From Candidatus Micrarchaeaceae archaeon (GTDB taxonomy: Archaea > Micrarchaeota > Micrarchaeia > Micrarchaeales > Micrarchaeaceae), in NCBI GenBank assembly GCA_027310535.1, contig DAIDAQ010000010.1, forward strand, positions 1 to 23,202: a DNA stretch of 23,202 nucleotides. The letters run 5' to 3'. Under the pieces are notes generated by a model. That model was not told the DNA's origin. It ran no database searches and worked only from the letters and a program-made list of their open reading frames with translations. The position numbers were made by a program, and so were the translations under genes. Of the stretch, positions 14,121 through 20,999 are shown piece after piece; the first letter of the stretch is position 1, and every line of letters begins with the position of its first letter.

Positions 14121-14385
14121 GCGGCAGAAGCCGGAGGAGCGCCAGGCGCTGCGCAGGGTTTGCCGTGCATCTGCTCAGCTCTGTATCCTAAAAGCATGGC
14201 TGTGATATGCTTAGGGTTGCTCCTTCCGGCCTGGCCCGGTTTACACATTAAGCCATCCCTTAGGGCAAAACTTCCTCGCTTGGAGCGCGGTCCGCTGCAC
14301 AACAGCATGGCACCCCGCCGGCATTGGCCCGCCGTAAAGGGGTATGCGCCACAGGGAACCCTTAGCTCCCCGGCCTATCTGCCAA
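14121..14385 (-). ncRNA. ffs: Signal recognition particle RNA (7S RNA)
   Basis: The minus strand contains the universally conserved helix 8 element GGCCAGGCCGGAAGGAGCAA, with its GGAA tetraloop and asymmetric AGCAA side (about 14215-14238), where SRP54 binds. The two ends pair as in archaeal helix 1: GGCAGA plus GGCCGG-GGAGC (14365-14383) with GCTCCTCCGGC plus TCTGCC (14123-14140). Length of about 265 nt is somewhat below the usual 300. The transcript should start near 14381-14385, set by a TATA element at 14404-14413. The ends are approximate. A 91-codon plus-strand and a 119-codon minus-strand frame crossing this interval are not genes. Confidence 0.9.
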
Positions 14386-14403
14386 TTCTCTTTAGAGCTG
14401 AAT

Positions 14404-14413
14404 GCATAAATAG
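14404..14413. promoter_or_regulatory. TATA element apparently shared by SRP RNA (-) and aif2b (+)
   Basis: GCATAAATAG on the plus strand lies about 27-30 nt before both the aif2b ATG (14440) and the SRP RNA 5' end (about 14381-14385) on the opposite strand. No second TATA-like sequence is seen between the two genes. Confidence 0.5.
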
Positions 14414-14439
14414 CTTGTCAGAGCATCTTCGCTGATAAA

Positions 14440-14856
14440 ATGAGGGACGAGGAGTACTCATCGCTGCTTGACAGGGCCTTCTCAAAGATGCCTGAGCTCT
14501 CTGCCGCCAAGGAAGACTTTGTTATACCGAAGGCGGATTCGATAACAGAGGGCAACAAGTCCATAATAAGGAACATAGCAGCGATCGCTGGCAGGGCCAG
14601 GAGGAAAGAGGATGAGATAGCGAAGTACCTCAGCAAGGAGCTTGCCGTCCCTGTCAATGTCGAGGAGCAAAGGCTGATCATAAACGGGAAGTTTTCTGCT
14701 GACGAACTGAGCAAGAAGGTATGGCGCTATTTCGAGCTTTATGTAATCTGCAGGGAGTGCGGCAAGCCTGACACGCACCTCGAGGCTGCGGGGAGGGGCA
14801 TGTTTTACATCGTATGCGAGGCGTGCGGTGCGCGCTACGGGGTCAAGAGCTATTAG
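14440..14856 (+). CDS. aif2b: Translation initiation factor aIF2 subunit beta
   Basis: Subunit of the heterotrimeric aIF2 that brings initiator Met-tRNA to the ribosome. The 138-residue protein has the N-terminal helix YSSLLDRAFSKMPEL, the alpha/beta core (IIRNIAAIAGRARRKEDEIAKYLSKELAVP in order) and the C-terminal zinc ribbon CRECGKPDTHLE...CEACGARYGVK. All four zinc cysteines are present. Transcription probably starts about 5 nt before the ATG from the TATA element at 14404-14413. aif1a follows after 8 bases. Confidence 0.95.
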   Translation: MRDEEYSSLLDRAFSKMPELSAAKEDFVIPKADSITEGNKSIIRNIAAIAGRARRKEDEIAKYLSKELAVPVNVEEQRLIINGKFSADELSKKVWRYFELYVICRECGKPDTHLEAAGRGMFYIVCEACGARYGVKSY

Positions 14857-14864
14857 GTGCTATG

Positions 14865-15176
14865 ATGCAAGATCGCGGCCACAGGAGAGGGAGATACATT
14901 CCTGGCGCGGTGCCTGTGCTCCACATGCCTGCTGATGGGGAGGTGCTTGGCACAGTGTCAAAAATTGCCGGTGCGAGCAGGTTCGTGGTAGAGTGTAAGG
15001 ACGGGAACGAAAGGCTATGTAGCATACCAGGGAGGTTCAAAAGGAGGTTCTGGATAAAGATAAATGATATGGTTATCGTGAAGCCGTGGACTGTGCAGAG
15101 CAATGAGCGCGGCGACATCATATGGAGGTTTACCCCTCAGGAGGTGTTGAAGCTGAGGGACAAGGGTGTGCTTTGA
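14865..15176 (+). CDS. aif1a: Translation initiation factor aIF1A
   Basis: OB-fold factor that binds the ribosomal A site and helps start-codon selection. The 103-residue protein has GEVLGTVSKIAGASRFVVEC, RLCSIPGRFKRRFWIKIND and VIVKPWTVQSNERGDIIWRF, then TPQEVLKLRDKGVL, all typical. Two adjacent ATGs exist (14862, 14865); GGTG at 14856-14859 is 5 nt from the second, the spacing seen elsewhere here. Together with aif2b it forms a small initiation-factor operon. A longer in-frame opening at 14814 lies inside aif2b and is not supported. Confidence 0.95.
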   Translation: MQDRGHRRGRYIPGAVPVLHMPADGEVLGTVSKIAGASRFVVECKDGNERLCSIPGRFKRRFWIKINDMVIVKPWTVQSNERGDIIWRFTPQEVLKLRDKGVL

Positions 15177-15198
15177 GCTGCCCCGCAGCAATGAAAAC

Positions 15199-15209
15199 GA
15201 TTTTAAGGC
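15199..15209 (+). promoter_or_regulatory. TATA box of cdc6-rpp30-pop5
   Basis: GATTTTAAGGC predicts a start near 15230, about 10 nt before the cdc6 ATG. The leader includes GGGGATGA. Confidence 0.4.
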
Positions 15210-15239
15210 TTAATCTGCAATACATTAGAAGGGGATGAA

Positions 15240-16454
15240 ATGCAAACGCTCAGCGACCTTCTTGTAGAATCCAATATATTCGCCAACAGGGAAATGCTGT
15301 CCCCACACTACGTCCCAAAGCGCCTCATAGGGAGGCAAAAGGAGATAAACCAGATAGAGCGCGCCATCGCACCGGCGCTTAAGGGGGAGAGGGGGCGCAA
15401 CGTCTTCATATACGGGCTGACTGGCGTCGGCAAGACATCCTGCGTGAGGTATGTTGTTGATGAAGTGAAGAACATACCTAACACGCGTGCGAAGATAACC
15501 TATGTCAACTGCAGGATATACAGCTCGAGGTACAAGGTGCTCAACAAGATAATCTCCGAGCATCTGCCTACCTACGCAAAGCGCGGCTATGGTGCAGTCG
15601 ACCTATACGAGAAGCTGACGAACTGGATTGAAGAGGACAGCAAGATACTGGTTATCGTGCTGGATGAGATCGACGTGATAAAGGACCTTGACGACCTGGT
15701 CTATACTCTGACTAGGATAAACAGCGACATAAGGGCAGGCGGCGTTGCTATGGTCGGAATATCAAACAAGGTCTCGTTCAAGGACTCGCTTGACCCGAGG
15801 AGCATCTCATCCCTCTACGAGAGCGAGATCGTATTCTCGAACTACAACGCGAATGAGCTGTTCGAGATACTGAAGGACAGGGTCTCGAAGGGGTTCAGGC
15901 AGGGGGCGGTAGATGACGAGGTCCTCCGCTTTATCGCAGCTACTTCAGCCAAGAGCGGCGGGGATGCCAGGCTCTCTCTAAAGACCCTCTCGAAGGCCGG
16001 GGAGCTCTCTGATGAGAACAACGAGCCGAAAGTGACGCTTGAGAGGACCAGGGAGGCGGTCAAGCTCTCAGAGGGCGATATAGTCTACGACGTGGTTGCT
16101 ACCCTGCCAGAGCACCAGAGGCTTGTGCTCTACTCCATCGCGCTGCTAACCCAGGCAGGCGGTTCGTACAAGAAGCTTACCGACGGTCCTGACACGTACC
16201 TTTTCAGTGGGGAGATATACAGCCGCTACAAGTCGATAGCGGAAAACCTCCATAAGGACCCGAAGGGAGAGCGCTGGTACCGGAAATACCTCTATGAGCT
16301 GAGCATGCAGGGGCTCATCCTAACCTTCGAATCAGGTAAGGGCATACGCGGCCACACGAAGCTTATCAAGCTGCTCTATCCAGCGGAGAAGATAAGGGAC
16401 TGCATAGAGAAGGATGTCTTTGGGTACCCTGAAACCAGCCAGGTGCCTAATTGA
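15240..16454 (+). CDS. cdc6: Orc1/Cdc6 replication initiator
   Basis: AAA+ protein that binds replication origins and recruits MCM. The 404-residue protein has the N-terminal VPKRLIGRQKEI, Walker A GLTGVGKTS (residues 59-67), Walker B LDEID (141-145), sensor 1 in VGISNK, the ORC-specific RSISSLYESEIVFSNYNANE, sensor 2 with Arg244 in GGDARLSLK, and a C-terminal winged helix containing GLILTFESGKGIRGHTKLI. Length is normal. Many archaeal origins lie next to cdc6, but the 63-base upstream gap is too short for one, and no ORB-like repeat was seen. The rpp30 start codon overlaps its stop, so it is cotranscribed with RNase P subunits. Confidence 0.95.
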   Translation: MQTLSDLLVESNIFANREMLSPHYVPKRLIGRQKEINQIERAIAPALKGERGRNVFIYGLTGVGKTSCVRYVVDEVKNIPNTRAKITYVNCRIYSSRYKVLNKIISEHLPTYAKRGYGAVDLYEKLTNWIEEDSKILVIVLDEIDVIKDLDDLVYTLTRINSDIRAGGVAMVGISNKVSFKDSLDPRSISSLYESEIVFSNYNANELFEILKDRVSKGFRQGAVDDEVLRFIAATSAKSGGDARLSLKTLSKAGELSDENNEPKVTLERTREAVKLSEGDIVYDVVATLPEHQRLVLYSIALLTQAGGSYKKLTDGPDTYLFSGEIYSRYKSIAENLHKDPKGERWYRKYLYELSMQGLILTFESGKGIRGHTKLIKLLYPAEKIRDCIEKDVFGYPETSQVPN

Positions 16455-16948
16455 AGTACTATGACATCGTCCTTGACACATGTCGCTTTGACAGCGGCTT
16501 TCCTGGGAGGCTGGGCTTCGAGCGTGTCTTCAGCATCAAGGAGGGGAACCACATGCTGTTCATAGGCTCTGGCAAAGCGAAGGTGCTAGCGGCAATGCAG
16601 AATGGTGCTGTGGCTGTGGCAATAACGGATTTCTCGCTTGACAAGCAGGGCATGGCGAGGGTGGCCGACAATGGAGCCATCCTTTGCGTGCCCGTGTCCT
16701 ATCTTGCCAGGGCTGGCGGGCTGCAGCAGGCGAAGATGCTCCACAGGGCTTCGTACCTGGTGAAATACGCTTACAAAAAGGGCATTGAGGTGTCATTCGT
16801 CAGCCTTGCCGGCTCGCAGATGTTCATGAACTCAAGGATGCAATTGATAGAACTCGCGAAGATGCTTGGCACCACCGAAGAACTGGCCAGGCATGGAGTT
16901 TCTGAGGCAAACAGGAAAATAATCGAAGCGGCTGGTGAGGGCAAATGA
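16451..16948 (+). CDS. rpp30: RNase P protein component 3 (Rpp30)
   Basis: Protein subunit of archaeal RNase P with a PHP-like TIM-barrel fold; it pairs with Pop5 to activate the catalytic RNA. The 165-residue protein is short for the family (about 210) but has the characteristic pattern YDIVLD, GFERVFSIK, KAKVLAAMQNGAVAVAITD, the RASYLVKYAYKKGIEVSFV helix and the C-terminal LAKMLGTTEELARHGVSEANRKI. It starts with TTG, overlapping the cdc6 stop (TTGA), supported by GGTG at 16442-16445 exactly 5 nt upstream. Its stop overlaps the pop5 ATG (ATGA). Confidence 0.87.
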   Translation: MKYYDIVLDTCRFDSGFPGRLGFERVFSIKEGNHMLFIGSGKAKVLAAMQNGAVAVAITDFSLDKQGMARVADNGAILCVPVSYLARAGGLQQAKMLHRASYLVKYAYKKGIEVSFVSLAGSQMFMNSRMQLIELAKMLGTTEELARHGVSEANRKIIEAAGEGK

Positions 16949-17223
16949 TACGGGTGAAACACAGGTACCTGCTGGTCGAGGCTACAAGCAGCGTGCAAAA
17001 CGAGGCGCTCCTTAATGAGCTCCTAAACAGGATCGGCACGCGCTACTATGCAGTCAACCCAAGGATCCTCAACGTCCGCGGCAGCATGGTAATAAGATGC
17101 AGCCTTGACGGCTTGAGCGAGCTTATAGTGGCGCTCTCCCTGATAAAGAGCATAGGCGGGAAGGAGTGCGCTTTCTACACGATAAGGTCCTCGGGTACGA
17201 TACGCGCGCTCATGTCAAAGTAG
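16945..17223 (+). CDS. pop5: RNase P protein component 2 (Pop5)
   Basis: Partner of Rpp30 in RNase P. The 92-residue protein begins IRVKHRYLLVEA, the family signature, and continues with PRILNVRGSMVIRCSLDG, ELIVALSLIKSIGG and RSSGTIRAL, all typical of Pop5. It is slightly shorter than most archaeal Pop5 proteins (about 110-120). The ATG overlaps the rpp30 stop by 4 bases. Its last 9 bases overlap the end of pth2 on the opposite strand. In many archaea rpp30-pop5 sits just upstream of psmA; here that pair is about 10 kb away, after cdc6. Confidence 0.88.
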   Translation: MIRVKHRYLLVEATSSVQNEALLNELLNRIGTRYYAVNPRILNVRGSMVIRCSLDGLSELIVALSLIKSIGGKECAFYTIRSSGTIRALMSK

Positions 17224-17586
17224 CTTCAGGCCGGAGGTGAACTCGTTTATCCCGCTGCCATGCCATGGCCCGACTCCGAGCGCCGTTTTCGAGCCGGGCG
17301 GTATCTCCGTGAGCCCAGCATCAGTTACAAGCGCGCATGGAACCCCCCTGAACTGGAATGCCTTATAGAGCTTGATGAGCGCCTCCTCATCGCTGACCTT
17401 CAGCACTATCTTCTTCTCCCCTGTGGCGAGCCACTCCTCCGCAACGGCCTTTCCTACCTTTTCTACCTCAAAATAACTCATCAGGGAGGCATGCGCCGCC
17501 TGTGCGGCTATCTTGCCCCTGCTCATCTCCAGGTCTGACCTTAATATGATCGCCTGTTTTATCCCATCGTCCTTTTTAGGTGGCAT
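17215..17586 (-). CDS. pth2: Peptidyl-tRNA hydrolase, archaeal/eukaryotic type (Pth2)
   Basis: Releases peptides from prematurely dropped peptidyl-tRNAs. The 123-residue protein has the Pth2 signature IKQAIILRSDLEMSRGKIAA followed by QAAHASL, then KIVLKVSDEEALIKLY and the C-terminal LVTDAGLTEIPPGSKTALGV ending in GP. Catalytic-region residues (Lys/Ser in MSRGK, the QAAHA stretch, D in TDAG) are present. Length is normal. A TATA box at 17605-17616 puts the transcript start at the ATG (leaderless). It converges on pop5 with a 9-base overlap. Confidence 0.95.
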   Translation of the reverse strand: MPPKKDDGIKQAIILRSDLEMSRGKIAAQAAHASLMSYFEVEKVGKAVAEEWLATGEKKIVLKVSDEEALIKLYKAFQFRGVPCALVTDAGLTEIPPGSKTALGVGPWHGSGINEFTSGLKLL

Positions 17587-17604
17587 AAGATCGCTTCGGT
17601 TTGC

Positions 17605-17616
17605 GTATTTTTATTG
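17605..17616 (-). promoter_or_regulatory. TATA box of pth2 (leaderless)
   Basis: The minus strand reads CAATAAAAATAC, centred about 26 nt from the ATG at 17586. It lies between the M50 protease stop and pth2, so pth2 need not depend on the upstream gene. Confidence 0.55.
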
Positions 17617-17620
17617 CTTG

Positions 17621-18310
17621 CTACAGGATGTGCCTGTACATAATGGAGAACACAAGCGCGATTATGAGCATGAAGGCAATGTCGATGAGGGGCAGGGAGG
17701 TGTAGAGCATCATAAGCACGAATATCACCGCCAGTGTCGAGAAGTAAACAGGCCTGTTCCAGTAGAGCACCTTGCTGCCGTCGAGTGGGAAGATCGGCAG
17801 CATGTTGAAGAATGCGAGCAGTATGCTTATCTCCATGGTCAGTGCTATGGCAGAGCCGGCATAAGAGCCCGGCGCCGGGTTGATGGCGAAGCTTATGCCC
17901 AAAAATACCGCGAAAACTACGAAGTTGGTAAGTGGCCCGGCGAGCGAAACTATCCCGTTCTCCCTCTTTGTGAAGTTGCTTGCATATATCATGGTCGCCC
18001 CCGGGATCCCGATAAGGAAGCCGAGGAACCCGGTGACGAGCGTTATCATGAGGCCTGAGTAGGAGGTCCTAAAGCCCGCCATCGCACCGTAGTGCTGCGC
18101 CACGAACTTATGCATCAGCTCGTGCAGCACGAAGCTGAGCGTCACGGCGAGAGCCACGACGGGTATGAGGGCGAGAAAACCGGAAAGGCTGGTGCTCCCG
18201 GCGAACAGCGCCCCACCGACGAGCGTGAAGGCGAACGCGAAGATCAGCACGACGTCGGCAAGCGCTATGTCCCTTACCTCTGCAGCAAGGCTCTCGTTCT
18301 TTCTCAGCAT
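17621..18310 (-). CDS. Peptidase M50 / site-2 protease-like membrane metalloprotease
   Basis: Intramembrane zinc protease of 229 residues. The active site HELMHKF (HExxH) lies inside a hydrophobic segment, AGPLTNFVVFAVFLG is the conserved loop/helix, and FNMLPIFPLDGSKVLYW supplies the third zinc ligand Asp and the family's NPxPxxPLDG-type motif. About five or six membrane segments are visible; there is no PDZ or CBS domain. An upstream ATG at 18352 exists, but a TATA box at 18331-18340 places transcription at about 18310, exactly this ATG (MLRKNESL), so a leaderless start was chosen. The substrate is unknown. Confidence 0.9.
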   Translation of the reverse strand: MLRKNESLAAEVRDIALADVVLIFAFAFTLVGGALFAGSTSLSGFLALIPVVALAVTLSFVLHELMHKFVAQHYGAMAGFRTSYSGLMITLVTGFLGFLIGIPGATMIYASNFTKRENGIVSLAGPLTNFVVFAVFLGISFAINPAPGSYAGSAIALTMEISILLAFFNMLPIFPLDGSKVLYWNRPVYFSTLAVIFVLMMLYTSLPLIDIAFMLIIALVFSIMYRHIL

Positions 18311-18330
18311 GATACGCTTTGAGGGAGAAA

Positions 18331-18340
18331 AGTATAAAAG
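18331..18340 (-). promoter_or_regulatory. TATA box of the M50 protease gene
   Basis: The minus strand reads CTTTTATACT. It falls inside the longer open frame (18310-18352), ruling out that longer start, and lies about 26 nt from the ATG at 18310. Confidence 0.65.
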
Positions 18341-18386
18341 AGGTTGCAACAAATCAGTAAATCAGAAAATAATAAGCCTACCGTGC

Positions 18387-18459
18387 AGTCCCATCGTCTA
18401 GTGGTCAAGGACACCAGGCTCTGGACCTGGTAACTCCAGTTCGAATCTGGATGGGACTA
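18387..18459 (+). tRNA. tRNA-Gln(CUG)
   Basis: Acceptor strands AGTCCCA and TGGGACT pair fully, with discriminator A. The D-arm contains TAGTGGTCAAGGA. The anticodon stem is CCAGG/CCTGG with loop CTCTGGA, giving anticodon CUG. The T-arm is CTCCAG-TTCGAAT-CTGGA. No intron is seen and CCA is not encoded. It is divergent from the M50 gene, with an AT-rich stretch (18355-18377) upstream. Confidence 0.95.
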
Positions 18460-18556
18460 CTGCTCGGAGCTGATTCCTGATGGCCTGAGCCTGGCGGTGC
18501 CGGTGCAAGACTGGATGGCTGCGGCCAACTCAAAATGAGGAAGGTTTGCCTGGCTA

Positions 18557-19087
18557 TTACAAACCAAGCGACCATGGGTATACAGAAGACAGCCCGTATG
18601 CGTACACTGTCTCATCAGGCCCCTTGGTGGTATTCGCCCCTACATATGAGAATTCTTTCAATGTCACACGCTCACCTATCTTTGCGCCCTCTCCGACCGT
18701 CGCGAAGTTACCTACGATCGACTTCCCCTCAAGCTCTGCACCCTCCATAATGTATGCGCAGTACCCTACAACTGTGAATGGGCCTACCTTTGCACCATCG
18801 AGTATCCTGGCCTTCTCTAGTACTACCGCATTTGAGTCCACCCTCGCCAGCGCCGAGACAAAGGCAGCTGGCTCATTCTTTTGCTTGTCAAACTCCACGA
18901 AAGGGCGCAGGGTGCTGTCCTGAGCGGCAAGCCTCTTGAAGACCTTGTTGCCAACGTATGCTGTCTCTATGCCGATACTGAGCTGGTGCAGACCGGGCAG
19001 ACTTTCTACCCTTGCTTCATTCCTCCTCAAAATCGGAGCATAGACCCCATCGCTCCCCTTCCCCTGCCTCACCTCTGCATATGCCAT
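18557..19087 (-). CDS. Hexapeptide-repeat (left-handed beta-helix) protein
   Basis: A 176-residue protein whose second half is a run of imperfect hexapeptide repeats (ARVDSNAVVLEKARILDGAK, VGPFTVVGYCAYIMEGAELE, NFATVGEGAKIGERVTLKEF), the pattern of acyl/acetyltransferases and gamma-class carbonic anhydrases. The first 60 residues are not recognised. The histidine ligands of a gamma carbonic anhydrase are not apparent in the helix, which leans to a transferase or a structural role. It is too short for a typical sugar nucleotidyltransferase-acyltransferase fusion. A TATA box at 19123-19134 predicts a leader of about 16 nt. It is neighboured by rtcB on the same strand with its own promoter. Confidence 0.75.
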   Translation of the reverse strand: MAYAEVRQGKGSDGVYAPILRRNEARVESLPGLHQLSIGIETAYVGNKVFKRLAAQDSTLRPFVEFDKQKNEPAAFVSALARVDSNAVVLEKARILDGAKVGPFTVVGYCAYIMEGAELEGKSIVGNFATVGEGAKIGERVTLKEFSYVGANTTKGPDETVYAYGLSSVYPWSLGL

Positions 19088-19122
19088 TCAACCGCCTTGT
19101 TGTGGTAAAGGAATGCTTCCAA

Positions 19123-19134
19123 CCCTATTTAAAG
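19123..19134 (-). promoter_or_regulatory. TATA box of the hexapeptide-repeat gene
   Basis: The minus strand reads CTTTAAATAGGG, predicting a start near 19103. It lies just downstream of the rtcB stop. Confidence 0.6.
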
Positions 19135-19153
19135 TTTTTGTTCAATCACAGCA

Positions 19154-20596
19154 TCAGCCTTTTGCGACGCCAATCGGCACCATCCTTGCCACTATTGTTG
19201 AGATGCCTGCCCCCTCTATGCTTGCCACCACCTCATCTACGTCTTTGTACGCCTCCATCGCCTCCTCGCTTATCAGCTTCCTGCTCCTCACCCTGACTGC
19301 GATGCCTCTATTCTCGAGCTCGCCGAAGGTCTTGCTTTGCGGTATCTCCCTTGCTGCCTGGTGCCTCGACATAAGCCTCCCCGAGCCGTGGCACGACGAT
19401 CCGAAGGTCTCTGCCATCGCCTCCTTCCTGCCTACCAGCACATAGCTTGCAGTGCCCATGCTTCCGGGAATTATCACGGGCTGCCCGCCCTGCCTGTAGA
19501 CCTTCGGTATTTCTTCCCTGCCTGGGCCGAACGCCCTCGTAGCCCCCTTTCTGTGCACGTAGAGCTTCATGCGCTTTCCATCGACATTGTGTTCCTCCAG
19601 CTTCACGATATTGTGTGACAGGTCGTAGAGCAATTCCATCCCTAGCGCATCTGCGCTTCTGTGGAATATCTCCTCGAAGCTCCTTCTTATGAAGTGTGTC
19701 ATTATCTGCCTGTTCGTGAACGCAAAGTTGACAGCACAGTGCATTGCTGCAAGGTAAGCATCAGCTTCTTTCGAGCCCGCGAACGCGTACACGAGCTCTG
19801 GATCCGGCAGTGTTATGTGGTTCCTCTTCTCGTACTCCGATAACTTTTCAAGGTAATCGCTGCATATCTGGTGGCCATAGCCTCTGCTGCCGCTGTGCAG
19901 CATTATTACGACCTGATCTTCATGCAGCCCAAACAGCTTCGCTGTCCTATCATTCAGGATCCTGTCAACCCTCTGCACCTCGAGAAAGTGGTTGCCCGCG
20001 CCGAGCGTGCCGAGCTGATGCTCGCCTCTCTTCTTGGCGACGTCACTTACCTTTGATGGGTCTGCGCCGCAGATGCGGCCATTCTCCTCAATCCTTTCTG
20101 TGTCATCATGAAAGCCATAGCCCTTGGAAATCATATGGTTGACTCCCTCTGTAGCTACCATGTCTAAGTCTCTCTGCGTGAATCCCAACTTGATCTTGCT
20201 GCCAACACCACTTGGCACGTTCTTGAATAGCGCATCCATGAGCTGGTTTATCTTCGGTCTGACTTCATCTACGTCGAGGTTCGTCTTTACCAGTCTGACA
20301 CCGCAGTTGATGTCGTAACCGACGGCACCTGGTGACACTATTCCTTCATTAGCATCGAATCCGGCAACGCCTCCTATGGGGAAAGAGTAACCTTCATGTG
20401 CATCAGGCATTAAAAGCATCTGTTTGACTATCGAAGGAAGTGTTGCCGCATTCATTGCCTGTTTTAATGTTCTATCCTTATCAATAATACTCCTTAGGAT
20501 CTTATTTGCATAGAGATGAATAGGCACCCTCATTTCTGGGTTTTCTTTCTTCTCTATTTCCCAAAGAAAATCATTTATTCTCTTAATTTCAACCAT
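19154..20596 (-). CDS. rtcB: RNA-splicing ligase RtcB
   Basis: GTP- and Mn-dependent ligase joining 2',3'-cyclic phosphate or 3'-phosphate ends to 5'-OH ends, used in archaeal tRNA splicing and RNA repair. The 480-residue protein has MLMPDAHEGYSFPIGGVAGF, the metal site GYDINCGVR with Asp95 and Cys98, GTLGAGNHFLEVQ (Asn/His), MLHSGSRGYGHQ, the GSMGTASYVLVG loop and SCHGSGRLMSRHQA with the guanylated His. Residue numbers match the well-studied archaeal enzyme. No intein, although RtcB is a common intein host. Its activator archease is not in the window. The TATA-like TTATTTAATAAA at 20612-20623 predicts a start near the ATG. Its N-terminal codons are AT-rich compared with the rest. Confidence 0.97.
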   Translation of the reverse strand: MVEIKRINDFLWEIEKKENPEMRVPIHLYANKILRSIIDKDRTLKQAMNAATLPSIVKQMLLMPDAHEGYSFPIGGVAGFDANEGIVSPGAVGYDINCGVRLVKTNLDVDEVRPKINQLMDALFKNVPSGVGSKIKLGFTQRDLDMVATEGVNHMISKGYGFHDDTERIEENGRICGADPSKVSDVAKKRGEHQLGTLGAGNHFLEVQRVDRILNDRTAKLFGLHEDQVVIMLHSGSRGYGHQICSDYLEKLSEYEKRNHITLPDPELVYAFAGSKEADAYLAAMHCAVNFAFTNRQIMTHFIRRSFEEIFHRSADALGMELLYDLSHNIVKLEEHNVDGKRMKLYVHRKGATRAFGPGREEIPKVYRQGGQPVIIPGSMGTASYVLVGRKEAMAETFGSSCHGSGRLMSRHQAAREIPQSKTFGELENRGIAVRVRSRKLISEEAMEAYKDVDEVVASIEGAGISTIVARMVPIGVAKG

Positions 20597-20611
20597 TTTT
20601 CTTCCTCAATG

Positions 20612-20623
20612 TTATTTAATAAA
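20612..20623 (-). promoter_or_regulatory. TATA box of rtcB
   Basis: The minus strand reads TTTATTAAATAA, centred about 22-26 nt from the ATG at 20596, implying little or no leader. GAGGAAG lies just before the ATG and may add a ribosome-binding site if transcription starts further upstream. Confidence 0.5.
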
Positions 20624-20630
20624 TCGCTCG

Positions 20631-20762
20631 TTACAACTTTCCTGGCCTCTTCTTTTTATAGATATTTAGTTGAAAATAATGAGTTTCAAAGCCATTGACA
20701 ATCTCATCTACTTTTGATTTTATATCAAGAATAATTACTAGATCCTCATTATAAATCTTCAT
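20631..20762 (-). CDS. Possible 43-aa hypothetical protein
   Basis: ATG at 20762 to TAA at 20631. The peptide opens MKIYNEDLVIILDIKSKVDE and ends KKKRPGKL; it is lysine-rich and looks plausible as a small alpha/beta piece or the remnant of a longer protein. It ends 34 bases before rtcB. A TATA-like GGTATAAATT (minus strand, 20806-20815) would give a leader of about 22 nt. AT-rich DNA gives many chance ORFs and I recognise no family, so this is tentative. Confidence 0.3.
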   Translation of the reverse strand: MKIYNEDLVIILDIKSKVDEIVNGFETHYFQLNIYKKKRPGKL

Positions 20763-20766
20763 TAAA

Positions 20767-20795
20767 ATTTACAATAATATTTACAATAATATTTA
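20767..20795. repeat. 12-bp tandem repeat, 2.4 copies
   Basis: ATTTACAATAAT occurs twice in a row, followed by ATTTA. It sits just upstream of the possible small minus-strand ORF and next to the central TATA-like sequence, so it could be a protein-binding site or simple slippage. Confidence 0.75.
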
Positions 20796-20860
20796 GAAAC
20801 TTCTCAATTTATACCTTATGTTTATCGTGCATTACATTAACTGTGTCTATTTAGCTTCCG

Positions 20861-20989
20861 ATGAAAGATAGGCTGTGCCACCTAATTCAATTCTGTAAGG
20901 AGTCGAAAACATTTGCCTTGTTCTTCTGTTTTGTGAGTATAGCCTGCATCATGATTTCCCTACAGTTGACCCTAAAGAAACACCATTAA
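20861..20989 (+). CDS. Possible 42-aa single-membrane-segment peptide
   Basis: ATG at 20861 to TAA at 20987-20989. A polar, basic N-terminus (MKDRLCHLIQFCKESK) is followed by a hydrophobic stretch of about 20 residues (TFALFFCFVSIACIMISL) and a basic tail ending KKHH: the layout of a single-pass membrane peptide. No clear ribosome-binding site. The TATA-like AATTTATAC at 20806-20814 would give a leader of about 24 nt. It could be chance, or a small membrane peptide of unknown role. Confidence 0.3.
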   Translation: MKDRLCHLIQFCKESKTFALFFCFVSIACIMISLQLTLKKHH

Positions 20990-20999
20990 TTTAAATAAG
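20988..20999 (+). promoter_or_regulatory. TATA box of the Nudix gene
   Basis: AATTTAAATAAG predicts transcription from about 21020, leaving about 6 nt before the ATG at 21027. Confidence 0.6.

Noticed and set aside
13949..14308. 119-codon minus-strand frame overlapping the SRP RNA
   Set aside because: Its first two thirds lie within the SRP RNA; only the part from 14104 looks like protein and belongs to the frameshifted remnant.
14160..14435. 91-codon plus-strand frame antisense to the SRP RNA
   Set aside because: It is explained by the structured RNA on the other strand; no coding character.
15177..15239. Replication origin next to cdc6
   Set aside because: The gap is only 63 bases and no ORB-like inverted repeats or AT-rich unwinding region were seen there.
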